Positions 36,701 to 49,119 of a DNA stretch of 64,000 bases are shown here, in pieces. Within the stretch, counting starts at the first letter, position 1; the number at the start of each line of letters is the position of its first letter. The notes under the pieces were generated by a model, which searched no databases, was not told the DNA's origin, and was given only the letters and a program-made list of their open reading frames with translations. The stretch lies in NCBI RefSeq assembly GCF_000276665.1, contig NW_004955417.1:12693507-12757506 (forward strand). Reading direction: 5' to 3'. The DNA comes from Chinchilla lanigera (lineage: Eukaryota > Chordata > Mammalia > Rodentia > Chinchillidae). A program made the position numbers and the translations under genes.

Positions 36701-37606
36701 TCAAACATAAGGTACAACCATAAAGAGGCTTCACCCATAAACACATTTGTGTGTATTTTATACAAACAAGGATCTTCTCTAACAGTTGCACTGACATCTT
36801 ATAATTCAGAAATGTAGTGTTGTTATGAGTGTTGTGTGATACAAAGTCTAGAATTCTGCGATTGTTACTCTCCCTCAAGGAGATCTCTACCTCTGTCTTT
36901 CTCAGTTCCAGAATCTAGTCAAGGATATTACCATTTAGTGTCCTCTATTTTACTTAATGTAATAATTTTGCTTTAAAAATTCAGATTTATTAAGGTAAAA
37001 TTATCATGAAGAAATGCATTCTTTTTCTTAGGCTGATAGATCTGCCTAAAAAAGAAAGCTGTGTAGTCGTGGTGTTGAGTTTTGCCTACGCCCTGTGCTC
37101 TTTATATAACAGTGTTGATTAAGAAATCTACCCTTTTGTGTTCCAAGAAACAACTTATTGCAAAAAATGACCCTTCCTCCTAAGACAGATAGAACTGGGG
37201 GTTTTCTCCCTTACTTACCAATCGCAAGGCCAGGATTTTACTCTTGTGTCATTTGGGATTGTTCCCTAATCTTTTTAGTATTTTATTACACTGACATTTT
37301 TGGAGAACACAGGACCTTTGTTTTATACAATGTCTCTCAGTTTGGAATTGGTCATTCCATCACTATTAAATTCAGGATAAATATTTTCTTAAAATTCCAA
37401 GTTATCCAAGGAAACAAATAATGTCACTTTTCCTCATTGGTAGGGCTAAATTTGGTCACTTGTTTAAAGCTCTGTCCCTAAAGTTCCTCACTGACAAGTA
37501 GCTTTCCCCTTTGCATGAGAAATGCAGTGTAACTATGGTGAGATGCTGGGAGACTTTATAAATCTTAAATTCCCCAGCAAAATTCCACATAATGAGATTT
37601 TAGCAT

Positions 37607-38286
37607 TCATTGAGGCTCAGCTTTGGCTGAATCAGTCACTATATTGGTGGTAGCAAATGTTTTTTGACTTCGGTTATTTGTTACATTTAGTAGCTGGTGT
37701 GCTTTTGTAAGAAAGAACTTCCAACTTTTTCTATTCCCTCGGTCTCTGAACATCCCTTCATGGACATTTAAAGTGTATGTGATAACGTTCATTACTGTCA
37801 TCATACTTTTTGATAAGGTCTCAAACATTTCAAAGTGTTTAATAAATGTCAAAGTTGGTATTGTATGATAAGCTTGAATATTTGCAGCATTAAAAAGAAC
37901 TCACTTTCTTAAAACTCAAAGTTACCCAGACATTCCCGGATAAGTCAGCTAATTAGCAAGATGTAATCAATACCATTTCCTCTGAATTTCTTCATTAGCA
38001 GCATGAGCTTTGGGATAATCACTCCTGAAGTTATTTTTAGTTTACTATTACCAGTGTACACCGTATGCAAATGAATATTTTTCACCTCATCCATAATTGC
38101 TGGCATTTCTTTAAACAAGTGAGCAAAGATCTCAAATCTGGCAATAGCTTTAAGTTTCTCTAGCTTTTTCCCCCCCATTTTGACGAAGCAGTGACGTTGA
38201 GGAGTGTTTTCAAAGACTTCTTTCTTTCCAAGAGGAGTAAGGGCCTCAGTGTGGGTTTGCCAGGTTACCAGGATGTTTCTTTCCAT
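37607..38286 (-). other. Two adjacent minus-strand frames, origin unknown
   Basis: Frames of 113 codons (38286 down to 37945) and 81 codons (37852 down to 37607) lie in series on the minus strand, separated by stops. The first contains KKEVFENTPQRHCFVKMG and AHLFKEMPAIMDEV, which look less biased than typical AT-rich chance frames. I recognise no protein family. A decayed retrocopy is possible, chance is also possible. Confidence 0.25.
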
Positions 38287-38455
38287 GGACTTACCTCAAA
38301 TCTGTGGCACAGTCCAGAACCCTATAAATTATCCCCTGCTCCAGCCATGGCCCGTCATATGCAGCAGGGAAGGGGCCACAGCCAGACAGTCCACAGTCTG
38401 CTTCATTGCTCCTTGAATGTCTCCTGTTGCACTGGCTGCTGCTCAATAAAGTAAA
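38285..38455 (+). mobile_element. Possible LTR fragment with TATA-like and AATAAA signals
   Basis: The text accctataaattatcccctg at about 38320 is followed some 120 bases later by tgctgctcaataaagtaaat. A TATA-like box followed at this spacing by a polyadenylation signal is the layout of an LTR. The family was not recognised and no matching second LTR was found. Confidence 0.35.
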
Positions 38456-38976
38456 TATTTGGCCTAGGAGAAGAATTTAATTTTTAACTTCTTCAGATTT
38501 CCTTCATTCATTCATTGATTTGATAAATATTTATTAAACATCTTTTATGATTCCAGCCAGGACAGGACCCAAGTTTTATAAGGCTAGGTATTTACATACT
38601 TTGGGGGCCTCTGTAAGGAAAATAATACAAAGTTGCAAATATAAATTTGGATACAAAATCAACATTTATTTAGACTAGGAAAGGAATTGTAACAAATTCA
38701 AGAAAACTGCTAAATACTCTAAACGTTACAAAATTCAGGGAAAAAAAATCTTTTGTTAGAGAACTACTTGTCAAGCTGAAATTTTTAGAATACTTTTTGC
38801 TTACATATTCTTAGTTTTTTGTATGACAGTACTTCCATGGTGTATTTTCTATAGACGGGATAAAAAGAAATTTAGTTTTTCTTCTAGTATGGTAGATCAA
38901 AATTTAGTTTTTATTATGGATAGTTTTGAAAAGTTTTTTCTGATTCATAGCTTTTAATTAGCAGTATCATATGCTT

Positions 38977-39056
38977 TTATTTGGTGCTAGGAATCGAACT
39001 CAGGACCTTATGCTCACTACGCAGGTGCTGTGCCACTGAGCCATCTCCCTGGCCCT
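38977..39056 (-). mobile_element. ID-like SINE, old diverged copy
   Basis: Minus orientation: ttggtgctaggaatcgaact, then gccactgagccatctccctg. The flanks tcatatgct on the left and tcatatact on the right look like an imperfect target-site duplication. The poly-A tail is nearly gone, which fits an older insertion. Confidence 0.85.
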
Positions 39057-40174
39057 CATATACTGTTTTGAGAATGTTGTCAGCTTTTGGAAAGACTTTG
39101 TCATGTCTTTCACGTAGTAAGATTTCAGAATGCGATGCAAGTTCTTGTACAGCGACAGTAAGTTGACAACATCCAAATTTGCTTATTGTCTGTATCCCCT
39201 TTTTAGGGGCGGATTATAACTTTCTGTTACCTTTTAATTTATGATGCAAGTTTTGTCTCAAATAGACAAGAACCTTAAATCTTTTCCAAGGCAATTTTCT
39301 TTTCACTATCTGGATTATTAATTAATCTAGAAGATAATTTATCCTAAAAAGTCAAAGTACATGTCTTTTGCAATAAATTGAAGTTTGTAAGGCATTAGCG
39401 TTTAGTTGCTAGACTTGGTCATGAGAAGATATGTTTTATGTGCTAGCATGACTTCGTATAGGAATGCATTTCATGTTTATGGCATAACTTCAGGTTTATA
39501 CCCTGGAAAAACAGGGATTCTGACTTCCTTAAAGAAGAAAAATAAAATATAACATTGGAGGAGGTGTTTATAATATCAAAGTCTGAATATTTGAGTCTGT
39601 TCTTGATCAGATGAGATAATCTCCCTTGTAAGTAGATATGGATGAGAATTGCATGCTTGGACTGTTGCTCTATACGTCTGATACTGGAGGGAATTTTGCA
39701 GTGACTCGCTTTAGTACCTCCACTGCTACCTCCATTCTTTCACTGGCAGGCATTATGGGATGTATTCTGTGTGACTTCTGACACCACCCCTTTGTATTAA
39801 GACACGAGGATGGAAATGACTGTGAACCGCATAAACTCATCCCTGAAAACGCAAACTAATATACGCACAAATCAACTTTCTCTTAGCTGGACCTCAATGC
39901 CTATAACCAGTCAAGTTCTGTCCAAGATGATGGGGAGTGTGGCAGAAAGGGTTAAATGATTAAAAGGACCCGCAAAGTTCGTGAATGGGTACCACCCTCC
40001 TAGCAAGGAACCCACAAATTTTCACTCATGGTGTCTTTGCCTTCATCCTTATCATCATCATTTCTATTATGTTTTAGAGGCGTACTTTGTACTTTATAAG
40101 AAGTTTCTTCCCATTCCTTTCACTTTTAGAATCTAGATTTCCAAAGTTTTTGAACTGGAGAACCTCTGCTCTAC

Positions 40175-40265
40175 CCTTTCATTCTGCAGATGAAGAACTT
40201 GGGGCTGAAGGTTACTTAGCGAGTTGATGGCCAAACAGGGACCCATGTGTTTTAGCTCTGATGTT
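40175..40265 (-). repeat. MIR fragment, antisense
   Basis: Text attctgcagatgaagaactt, gaaggttacttagcgagttg and ccaaacagggacccatgtgt is the reversed MIR core. Confidence 0.55.
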
Positions 40266-41362
40266 ATTTTCTTTTTTCTCAAGTCTTATGGATAAATCTT
40301 TGTCAGCCTACACCAATTTTCCCAAAACTTAGTGTGAATTGATTTAGGTATACACAGATTTAATCTCTGTGGTTCTCCCTTCCCACAAGTGATAGGTTTA
40401 AGCGTTAGAATATTCATTGTGCTTCTAAAATGCAGCATAATGGTGTTGCTTGGCCCATTTTCGTAGCACTTTTAGCAAAATGAACTGTGTCCTGGACACA
40501 CACAGGAAACGGAAACGCACCTTGGGAAGGGGTGAGCTTTCCAGGGGCTTTGTATTCTCCTACCCCTCAGCAGGGAAAGAGCCTGTATGCCAGCTGCCTG
40601 GCTTTCCTCGGGGGCTTCATTTTTAATCTCCAAGGAGGTAAGGCTGACAAAATGTCATCTCTGCCTGCTAAGGAAAGAAGCTGTGAAACAAATATCCATT
40701 GCTTAGCCTCCTCAAGTTGCTTAGCATGGCTGTATCTATAACACTCCAGTATATTTAAAATTCTGGTCATTTGAATACTTTTTAGAAGAGACTCTGATGA
40801 TCATAAATAGCCCCAAAGAATCATCATTATGTTATACTAATTTTTATCTTTAATTGGATTTATTCCCTTTAGAAAACAAGTTTATGGGTACATGCCTAAA
40901 TATTGCCCATTACTGATTTGGACACTTCTTCTACAAGCTCTAGAAATCTTTTAATTCAGAATAGGGAAGAGAAAAAGATCTAACATTTATTTGAGCTTTT
41001 AAGTAGTGGGTGTTTTATAAATATCACCTCAGTTGAACCTTGAAAGGAAGAGCCTTGAAAGGAAGGAGTTGTAGATACATTTTGGATTTGATTAACTGGA
41101 TTAAAACTGTATCATAAGCCATTTTGGAAAAAGGTTTTTTGATGCTATATTTTGATGATATAGTTGGTTGATATTTTGGTGCTATATCATGGAAAAATCT
41201 TGATAAAAGTACAATGGCAATGGAAAAAAGAAAGAAGGAAAGAACTCACTGACATTACTTATGACATTTCTCTTTCCAGAGATAAGGGTCTTTGTGAGAC
41301 CATTTTAGTAAAGGTTGTAAAAGAGATCACAGAAGGTGTTCCAAATGAAAGGGTGAGTAGAG

Positions 41363-41735
41363 TATCTTAGTTGTCCATGTGACAGTAACAGGATGATCCA
41401 GAACAGGTAATGCACATAGAGCAGAAATTTATTTCTCGTAATTGTAGAGACTGGGATATGCAAGGTCAAGGTGCAAGCACTCTTGGTTGTCTAGTGAGAG
41501 CTGCTCTCAGCTTCCAGGATGGAGCCTTGTTGCTGCATCCACAGGGGATGAGGGGTGGGGGATGGGGGATGGGTTTTGTTTTTTTACTTGGTGAAGGATG
41601 GATGGGAGGGCAAACTAGCCCAAAGGTGCCTGCCTTCTTTGTAAGGGCCTTACTTCCCCTCGTGATGGAGGAGCCCTCCTGACTTAATGACTTCTTAAAG
41701 GCCCCACCTCTTCCTGACAGCACCTTGGTCATTAA
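41363..41735 (-). mobile_element. Old MaLR-like LTR fragment, antisense
   Basis: The start tatcttagttgtccatgtga, then agcagaaatttatttctcgt, and the end with gccccacctcttcctgacag and cattaaatttcaatac, resemble a reversed MLT/MST-type LTR. Diverged, no coding remains. Confidence 0.5.
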
Positions 41736-42784
41736 ATTTCAATACGACAACACAGAGAAAATAAAAGGAAAAAGACTGCGGTGGCATCGGATGAACCTGA
41801 AAGAGGCATCTACAATCTCAGGCCCTTTGATCTGGATTTTGAAAGACACCTTTGCTGCATTTCTTAGAGGCCCACTTATTTCCTACCTTTCCTCTTATCT
41901 TGTTTCTCCTTTTCTTTATTCAATACTTTCCTGTGGCAAATAACAGTTACTAAATTAGGAGCCCTGTTACTTTCCAACTTGAAAAGCAAAGGCACAGGCA
42001 GTGCCCTCCCAGTAGTTATTTATGATGTTTCTCTTTCCAGAGATTTGCCCTATGGCAGCTTCAATCCATTATCATCACTTCTTTTGCCCATATTGGCAGC
42101 TCCCCAAGAATTAGGGAGGAAGAGGCAGATCTGCAGATATGCAAACGTCAGAATCAAGACTTGGTTAATGAAATCACTCCTCCACTTGCCCTTGCCTGCT
42201 ACTGAATCCTGTTCCAGCTGGGATGGAAAAAGTGCATTGGTCGTGCTGTCAGAAGAAGATTGGATTTCTCCACTGTTATTTCCTTCCTTCTTAACTAAGA
42301 ACAAAATAGAGCAGCACATACCACAAATAGGCAAAAGATATTAGACACTAGGTAAGGACAAAGTTTGTACTATATTTCATGTGTTCATTCATATTTCTCA
42401 CATAAATATGATTAAAAGTCATGCTTTCCCCCTCCCCCCACACCTTCTGGATTATAGGTGAGGATAATTACACACTGACTCTCCAAGGAAGAGCTCCTTC
42501 TGCTCTGTGCACATCCTCCCTTCTTGCCATCTTCCTTGCTCCTGCTAACCTCTCTCTGTGTCTGTCTCCTTCTTTCCTCGAACTCAGAGCTTGGCGACAT
42601 CTTCCACTCTTCTTTTGACAGGTGTCAGCTAGACAGCATGAACTCATTAAGGTGAAGCCTCTGGGGGAAGCTGAATTTGTTGTAGAGAAGAGCAATTTGG
42701 ATGACAAGTGCCAGGACACAGCAGATGGCATGGCTGGAGCGATTCTTTTCAGGCTCCCAGCTTATGTTCCAGGTGGCCTCTTTG

Positions 42785-42822
<38 letters not shown>

Positions 42823-42829
42823 TGTGTGT
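42785..42829. repeat. (TC)n(TG)n compound microsatellite
   Basis: Ten or so tc units pass directly into about twelve tg units. Confidence 0.97.
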
Positions 42830-44307
42830 CCCTTGCTCTTAATTGTGCATGGTTGACCCAAATGAGAACCTTAGAATACAAATAAAGTTCTTAGAAGTTG
42901 TTAAGAATAAGAGTTAACAGTGACACAAGATCCTCACATTCCCTTAAACAAGTAGCCAGTACCTGGTGTTGTTTATGCTTATTATTGCGGATGCTCCCCA
43001 GTCCCACTTGGGGATACACTTGAAGAAGCCTCAGTTGTTGAACCCTGTGAGTTGCTTAATAAACAGATATATTACCTAAGCTGCATAAAATCCTGCAATT
43101 TGGGCTGTTTAACTTCAGCTCAAGAACAACTCAGTTCTTACCGACATATGAATAGAAGAATTCTTACACGTTTCCCCCTTTACTACCAAGTCTGAGTAAT
43201 TTTATTGGCTTTCATTTACCAGAAAGGGAACCTATGGCTGTAAATGTTATGGAAAGGCATTTAGGAAGAGGTGAGATTTTTCTGGCGCATGTAAAACATT
43301 CTAAAATTCAAGGCCAGGGCACTGTGGCAGGATCTAATCTATGAATCATTATATTCTTAGCATACCCTGAGAACAGGAAGAAAGAGATCAATCTTCACAG
43401 ACACAGACGGAATTTCTCCTCTGAACACTAGTAATTCATGTGACATTTGTTATTTGCTTATGTTTGCAGGGAAATTCTTTCCCTCAACCTTGCACTAGGC
43501 TGTCACTGGTCACTAAACAGACCTTCTGAAAGAGCAGTGCAAGTTGATGTTTTAGGTACACAAACAGAGCAGATGTTTATAATACTGGGCATAGAGGATT
43601 TTGTTTTTTAATCAGTATTTGGTTCACATCAGAAGGTTTTTCTTTTAGCCTCTGTGCTTTGACTCTGAGTATACATGTTTTGCAAGGTTTGATGTTGAAA
43701 AGTGAGTGATTAAATTTAGTCATGAAAATGACTTCTTGTGAGTGAGGAAATAAAGTATCAAATAGCTTAGGTTACAAACACTTTTATTTCTTATTTATTT
43801 TTCTGTCAAATTATACATGTGCTTGCTATTAGAAATCCCATTGTTAGGGCAAAACCAGTTATGGCAACGCTGCAGCTTTCTGGAGGTTAAACTTCAGCAA
43901 TTTAAACTAGAAGTCAAAGAAAAGGCCTCTGAGCTGCCCTTAGAGTGATCAGAATTTCATGTAGCAAGACTGTACATTGCACTTCTCACCAAGAGGTTTG
44001 GGACTTCAGCACATTATTTTTATCATGTTTAGATTTCTGGAGTTTGAGGTGCTACCACATTAGCAGAGGTAGGGATGGCAGAGGCGAAAGAGACCTACCG
44101 TGTAGCCACAAAGCTGTCCTACCTTACAATAGAGAAGATCATAGGGATAACAGGCACTCACCCAGAATAGCTGTATTGTGTCTCCCTTTTAAGAGGCAGA
44201 CAAGGCCCGAGGTCTTCAGGATGAGTCAGCAAGCTGGCGACACACTGGTTTAGATCCTGGCTGAGTCTGAGGCCCTGGGAACCTGGAGAACTGTCGGGGT
44301 AGTTATA

Positions 44308-44613
44308 GTCTGAAAGCTGGCAGGCTAGAGACCCAGGAAGAATCAGTGTTTCAGTTCAAGTCCAAAGGCAGGAAAAAGCTGATGTCTCCCTTTGAAGGTA
44401 GTCAGGCTGCAGGAATTCTTTCATACTTGGAGTCAGGCTTTTGACTGTTTGGATGAAGCCCATCCACATAGGAATGTGCTCTGCTCAGTCTATCAATTTA
44501 AATATTAATCTTGCCTACAGGCATCTTTCCAGAAAAACCCAGAATTATGTTTCACCGAATGTATACCGGCATCCCATCGCTCAGTCAAGTTGATATAAAA
44601 AATGAACCATCAT
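44308..44613 (+). repeat. Old interspersed repeat, copy A (same family as 61866-62416)
   Basis: Shares with the copy at 61866 the sequence of landmarks aggctagagacccaggaag, tccaaaggcaggaaa, ctgctcagtctatcaattta and a terminal gtcaagttgatataaaaaat. Recognisable as a widespread old mammalian repeat, but I could not fix its family name. The 5' part is missing. Confidence 0.7.
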
Positions 44614-44924
44614 AGCCATTTTTCCAGTTGGTCACAGAAAGACATTTTCCTAGCTCCATACTACAGGCAGCTGGCAGGGAAGGCTGAGGGCAGCAGGCTG
44701 ATGGTGTCATGTCATGGATTCAAAGTCTGGGGCACAGACAGTCAATCCAGCCTGATAGGGGAATGCCTGGTGTTTTGGAAAAAGCTGGATTCAGTTCTAA
44801 ATACGGGAAGAATTGATTTATTAACTCAATCACTCTTTTCACTAAGATCTCAATCCAAATATCACTTTTTCAGGGGGCCTTCCCTACACACTGTCCAAAA
44901 TTGTTCTTTCACTTGCTCTCATTT

Positions 44925-45115
44925 ATTTATTCACCAAATATATCAAGGACCCACGTTGCAAAAGGCATTGGGAATTCAACAATGACAATGAATGACAGAC
45001 AAGATCCTTCCTTCGTGCATCTTACATACTAATGGGGACAGACAGAAACTGAATAAGCAAATAAAGAGGGTAATGACAGATAGTGAAAAATGCTATAAAA
45101 ATAAATTATAGTAAT
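44925..45115 (-). repeat. L2-like fragment, antisense
   Basis: The text atttattcaccaaatatatc, gcattgggaattcaacaatg and catactaatggggacagaca is the reverse of the L2 3' end (aataaatat, tgtatccc and cattagaatgtaag motifs). Confidence 0.65.
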
Positions 45116-45199
45116 GCAGTAGAATGTAGACTTGAGAGTAGAGGGTGGTTACACTGGTCATACTAGTCAGGGATGATGTGGCTAGAAGACCACAGTCAA

Positions 45200-45720
45200 G
45201 TGATGAGAAGGACTCATCCATCCAGAAATCTGGAGGAAAGAACTTCTCAGGCAAAGAATAGCTGGTGTGAAAGCTCAGTGGAGAGAACCGCTATACTCTC
45301 CTAGGAACTGACAGAAAGCCTGTCTGGAACAGAATAAGGAAGCGGGAGAGCGGTGAGAGTGGGCAGACAGCTTGGTGTGGCCAGGTTGTCACAGAAGGTC
45401 ACAGAAGCCCACAGAAGATCAGAGCTTGCATTTTTACCCCAATAAAAATGGTTTCTAAGCAGAGGAACTGTAGGATCTGATTTGTCCCTTAGTAATATCA
45501 CTGACCAGTGGGTGAGACATAGACTGTGTGGAGAAGAACTAGAAGGAAGAACAGATATTTAGGGGGCTGTTCCAAGAGTCCAGACGAGACATTATGGTAG
45601 CTGGGTGAGGGGAGTAGCAATGGAGACAATGGGAAGTGGTCAGATTTGCCTGTTTTGTGACCGAGCCTTCAGGACTTCCAGTGGATTAGATTTATAGGGA
45701 GTGAGAGAAACAAAAGATTC
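45200..45720 (-). repeat. Old repeat, probably continuing the L2-like element
   Basis: Text gaaagaacttctcaggcaaa, gaataaggaagcgggagagc, gtttctaagcagaggaactg and gggctgttccaagagtccag is a familiar mammalian repeat that parallels 20370-21080 and 30755-31118. Family assignment is uncertain. Confidence 0.55.
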
Positions 45721-45759
45721 AAGAGTGACTGCTAGGTTTTATTTTTAATGGCGCTTATT

Positions 45760-45812
45760 TTCAATAAGCAATAACTATTGAATAACTATTTTCAATAACA
45801 ATAACTATTGAA
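45760..45812. repeat. Direct repeat of a short hairpin sequence
   Basis: The block beginning ttcaata and ending tattgaa occurs at 45760-45782 and 45791-45812. Within each, the two ends are inverted complements of each other. Confidence 0.88.
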
Positions 45813-45954
45813 GTTATTTTTATTTGTGTAGTTATTTGCTGGCTCCTCCCAGAAGCTATAAGGATAGTAAGAGAAGAAACCTTACTTACCTCGTTCTTTT
45901 AGATTCAGTGTCTAGAACAGTGCCTGGTGCCTTGGATACAGGGGTATATAAATA

Positions 45955-46145
45955 CTGATTGAGTACTTAGTATGGACAAGGCCTGTGCTAATTCTGAGCT
46001 ATAAAGGATAACAAGACAGAAATGATCTCTATAGTCACAGAGCTTGTGTTCTGGTGGAAGAGACAGACAATAAATGTATAACCAAGTTGTTTCAGATTTT
46101 GATAAATGCTATGTTGAAAAAAGACAAAGAGAGTAGTCAAGGAAA
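45955..46145 (-). repeat. L2-like fragment, antisense
   Basis: The text ttgagtacttagtatggaca, gcctgtgctaattctgagct, cacagagcttgtgttctggt and gacagacaataaatgtataa matches the reversed L2 3' end and repeats the layout at 44925. Confidence 0.7.
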
Positions 46146-46149
46146 ACGC

Positions 46150-48125
46150 TCTCCTCCATATGTTTGCTAGATGTGTTTCCTATGTGTGTTTACCAGGTCC
46201 TAACTTCTGGGAAAGCAAGGATGAGGTCTTATATTCTTTGTACAGTGCTAGGAAGCCAGTGCACACACAGGAAGTGCAAGTGGGTTAGTCATGGCCAGAA
46301 GTCACACTTGGTTCTTGGTGTGGCTTCAGTGCCTCTTTTATCTGTGTGATGTGACCTGTGAAGGAAATTGGTCAAGTTCCTTAGCTCTTGTGTGGATTGA
46401 TGGTACCTAGGCCCACGGTCCTCTACCTGGACAGGCCTGCAGTTTACCTGCTTTCCCAGCTCTGGTTGTTAATAGGCATGGACAGCCCACCTGTGTGTTT
46501 TTGCAGCCACACACAGCCTTGCTGCGAATTTAGCAGTAGATAGTGCCTCAAGGTCACTGGGGAAGAATTAAATCTGCAAGAGGAATAAACTAAGGCCAAT
46601 AAGCATGGGCTGCCAGAAAGCAGTGCCCAGAGGGATCCGAGAGCATCTGCATGTTTATTAAAAAACAAAAAAGCCCACACCCCCTCCTCTTCTACTGAAG
46701 GAACGCATTTAGAGCTCCTCTTATGAAGTCATTTCTTCCGTAGCATCTGCTTTGAACTGAAGATTTTCAAAAGAGCTTTGTTTGCCCTTAAGCAATCTTA
46801 TTCTCTGATGAGGATGAACAATCAGGGAGAGATTTCACTGTGTGGTTGGTCAGCCATCAAAATGAAAAATGAAAACTCTCCCCTAACTGAAGTAAGTGTG
46901 GAGGCTTTGATAGCACAGTAGTGTTCGGTCACCCTTTACAACTCCCGTTCACATTTTAGCCAGAGAAGAATTTTTTCATTGTCAGGTAGTCAATATTTAT
47001 TACATACTTCCTGTATTCTGATCCTCCACCGGGAACAGCTCCTAAAGGTTTGATTTCTTGTTACTTTTCTGGTCCCTGTGTTCCTCATAACACAAAACTG
47101 CTGACCCATTTGGGAGGTTCAGGGAAGCGAGGCTGATCAGAAAGCAGAGGGGGAGGAGATGCGTTGCAGTAATTCTGGGTTTAGTTTAACACTGAACAGG
47201 TGGTAGAAACTCAATTTATAATTCGAAGTTTATTGTTTCCATGAATGATGTCCTGCAGTGTGAATGGATGATTGTTTTCCTGCTGATTAATATCGTTTTC
47301 AGAGGCCTCTTCACTTTGGATCAGAGCATAAACACGTGTAAAGCCGGTACCCCATCTGGAAAATGTGCTAGGAATGTAGTAAGACATTGAGACGCTCCAC
47401 ACACCTTGCCATGTCTGTCCTGTAGGCACACAGTGCTAAGTGAGGGCAGAGGACGTGTGTACTTGACAGTCTCAGGAAGAATTACTAACATTAATAAAAG
47501 AAATAGGTTCTGTGGGGACAAAGAGGAGGGAGATATTAAACCTTACTAGGGATTGTTCTATACAATTTCTCCCACTTCTTATTTTGAGTGGTCATAGATT
47601 ATTAGTTTTTCTACCTTGTACCAGGCTTCACACGATGGGTCTATGTCTGTTTGTTTTTATCAGATAATCTCTCACTTACTTTGAGTTTACCCTTTGCTTC
47701 TAATTTCTTGCTTAACTTCTGAATTCTTTGCACAACATTGTCAGATGTCCTAATGTTCCCCCCCATCCAACTGCAAAATTATATTAAAGAAATAGATATG
47801 AGTAAAATCATCACAGCTGAGGTAATTAATAAGCAGAGGTTTCCCACTCACCCTGAATCCCCCAGCCTCTCTCCTTCTGTCCTATCAAGCCAAATGGATT
47901 GCTGACTGACTAATATCACAGCTATTTTAACCTCTCCTTCCTTCCTGTGATGCCGAAGCTATGTGTGTCTCCTGCGTTCAAGGTGACTGAATCACTTACC
48001 TGGACTTGACAGTGGGTTACCTAAAAAAAAGCACTTGCAAACACAGATAAATGTTTCCCTTGATTATCCTTGACCACCTTATTCCAGTCAGTATCCTTAG
48101 ATACAACCAGTGGTTTGAATTTGAG
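46150..48125. other. No recognisable element
   Basis: Unassigned, comparatively repeat-poor sequence. Short open frames only. Confidence 0.45.
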
Positions 48126-48129
48126 GTAT

Positions 48130-48325
48130 ATTTGTCCAGATTTTTCTTATATGCAATGACATATATGTGTATGTAGTTTTGTGGATTTTTTCTAATAACT
48201 CAGAAATCTTAGAACTCTTTTTACATCAACAGACATAACACTATGTTGCTTTTATTTCCTGCTTTTTCTAGCGATTGTCACGTATATATTTCTGACTCAT
48301 TCCATGCCTAAGGATTTTTTGTTTA
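48130..48325 (-). mobile_element. Old L1ME-type fragment, antisense
   Basis: Diverged text (tgcaatgacatatatgtgta, cttttatttcctgctttttc, tcattccatgcctaagg) resembling reversed ancient L1 3' ends. The diverged SINE at 48333 abuts it. Confidence 0.45.
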
Positions 48326-48332
48326 TTTGTTT

Positions 48333-48410
48333 TTGTGGTGCTAGGGATGGAACATAGGGTCTTCTGCATGCTAAGCCAGTGTTCTACCAAGCCCCTAAAA
48401 TCCCCTAACT
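48333..48410 (-). mobile_element. Very diverged tRNA-derived SINE (ID-like)
   Basis: T-rich start, then gtggtgctagggatggaaca, gcatgctaagc and ttctaccaagcccc, a pattern of reversed rodent tRNA-SINE with many mismatches. It sits within old L1-like sequence. Confidence 0.65.
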
Positions 48411-49099
48411 ATGCCCAAGAACTTTCGTTTGAATTCTAATCATTGTTATAAAAAGCAATAGTGGTTCTGTAGGTTCAGCTTTCCTCTGCTAGGCAGATCA
48501 AATCGAGGGGCTGATCACCCTAATCCAACACATCCAAGTTCCATCAGTATAGCCTGTGATTTCCTTAAGACTCAGACTACATCTTATTATGGTTCTGGAG
48601 CACGGACCTCTGGGGGTTTTGATTGCAAACGCTGTCAGTCTTTATCTCCTCAGCACTGAGAGAATATACACTTACTGGCCTGCTTTTGAGAGATTTTAGT
48701 TTAGCTCTTTAGTATTCTAAAGACTTTAACTTCAAAACTTGACAAATTACTTGATAAGGAGACCAGTTCTGTGTTCAGTTCCCTCAGATCTCCAGTTTTG
48801 TCACTGATATCATGTCCTAGGTGGTTGCCAGAGGATTTGCTATTTTCTGTATCCTAGAAGCTTCTGTTATGCCTGGGCCTATCTGAAGTGAGCCAGCTCA
48901 GGAGTGGCCATTGTCCCCGTGGGTAACTGCTTGTCCTCAGCTCACCTCAGAAACCTTCTCTATCTGGAATTTTACTTTTATTTCGTCTTCTTTTCCTCAA
49001 TAATTCTCTCATGTCTGTGATTTTTGTAAGACTTTTCAGTTTGTTTTTTTACTGGGAATGTTGTCCTGCCATAGACAACTCGATTATACTCAGAAGTAG

Positions 49100-49119
49100 A
49101 ATCTCTCTCTCTCTCTCAG
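49100..49119. repeat. Short (TC)n run
   Basis: About nine tc units. Confidence 0.9.
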
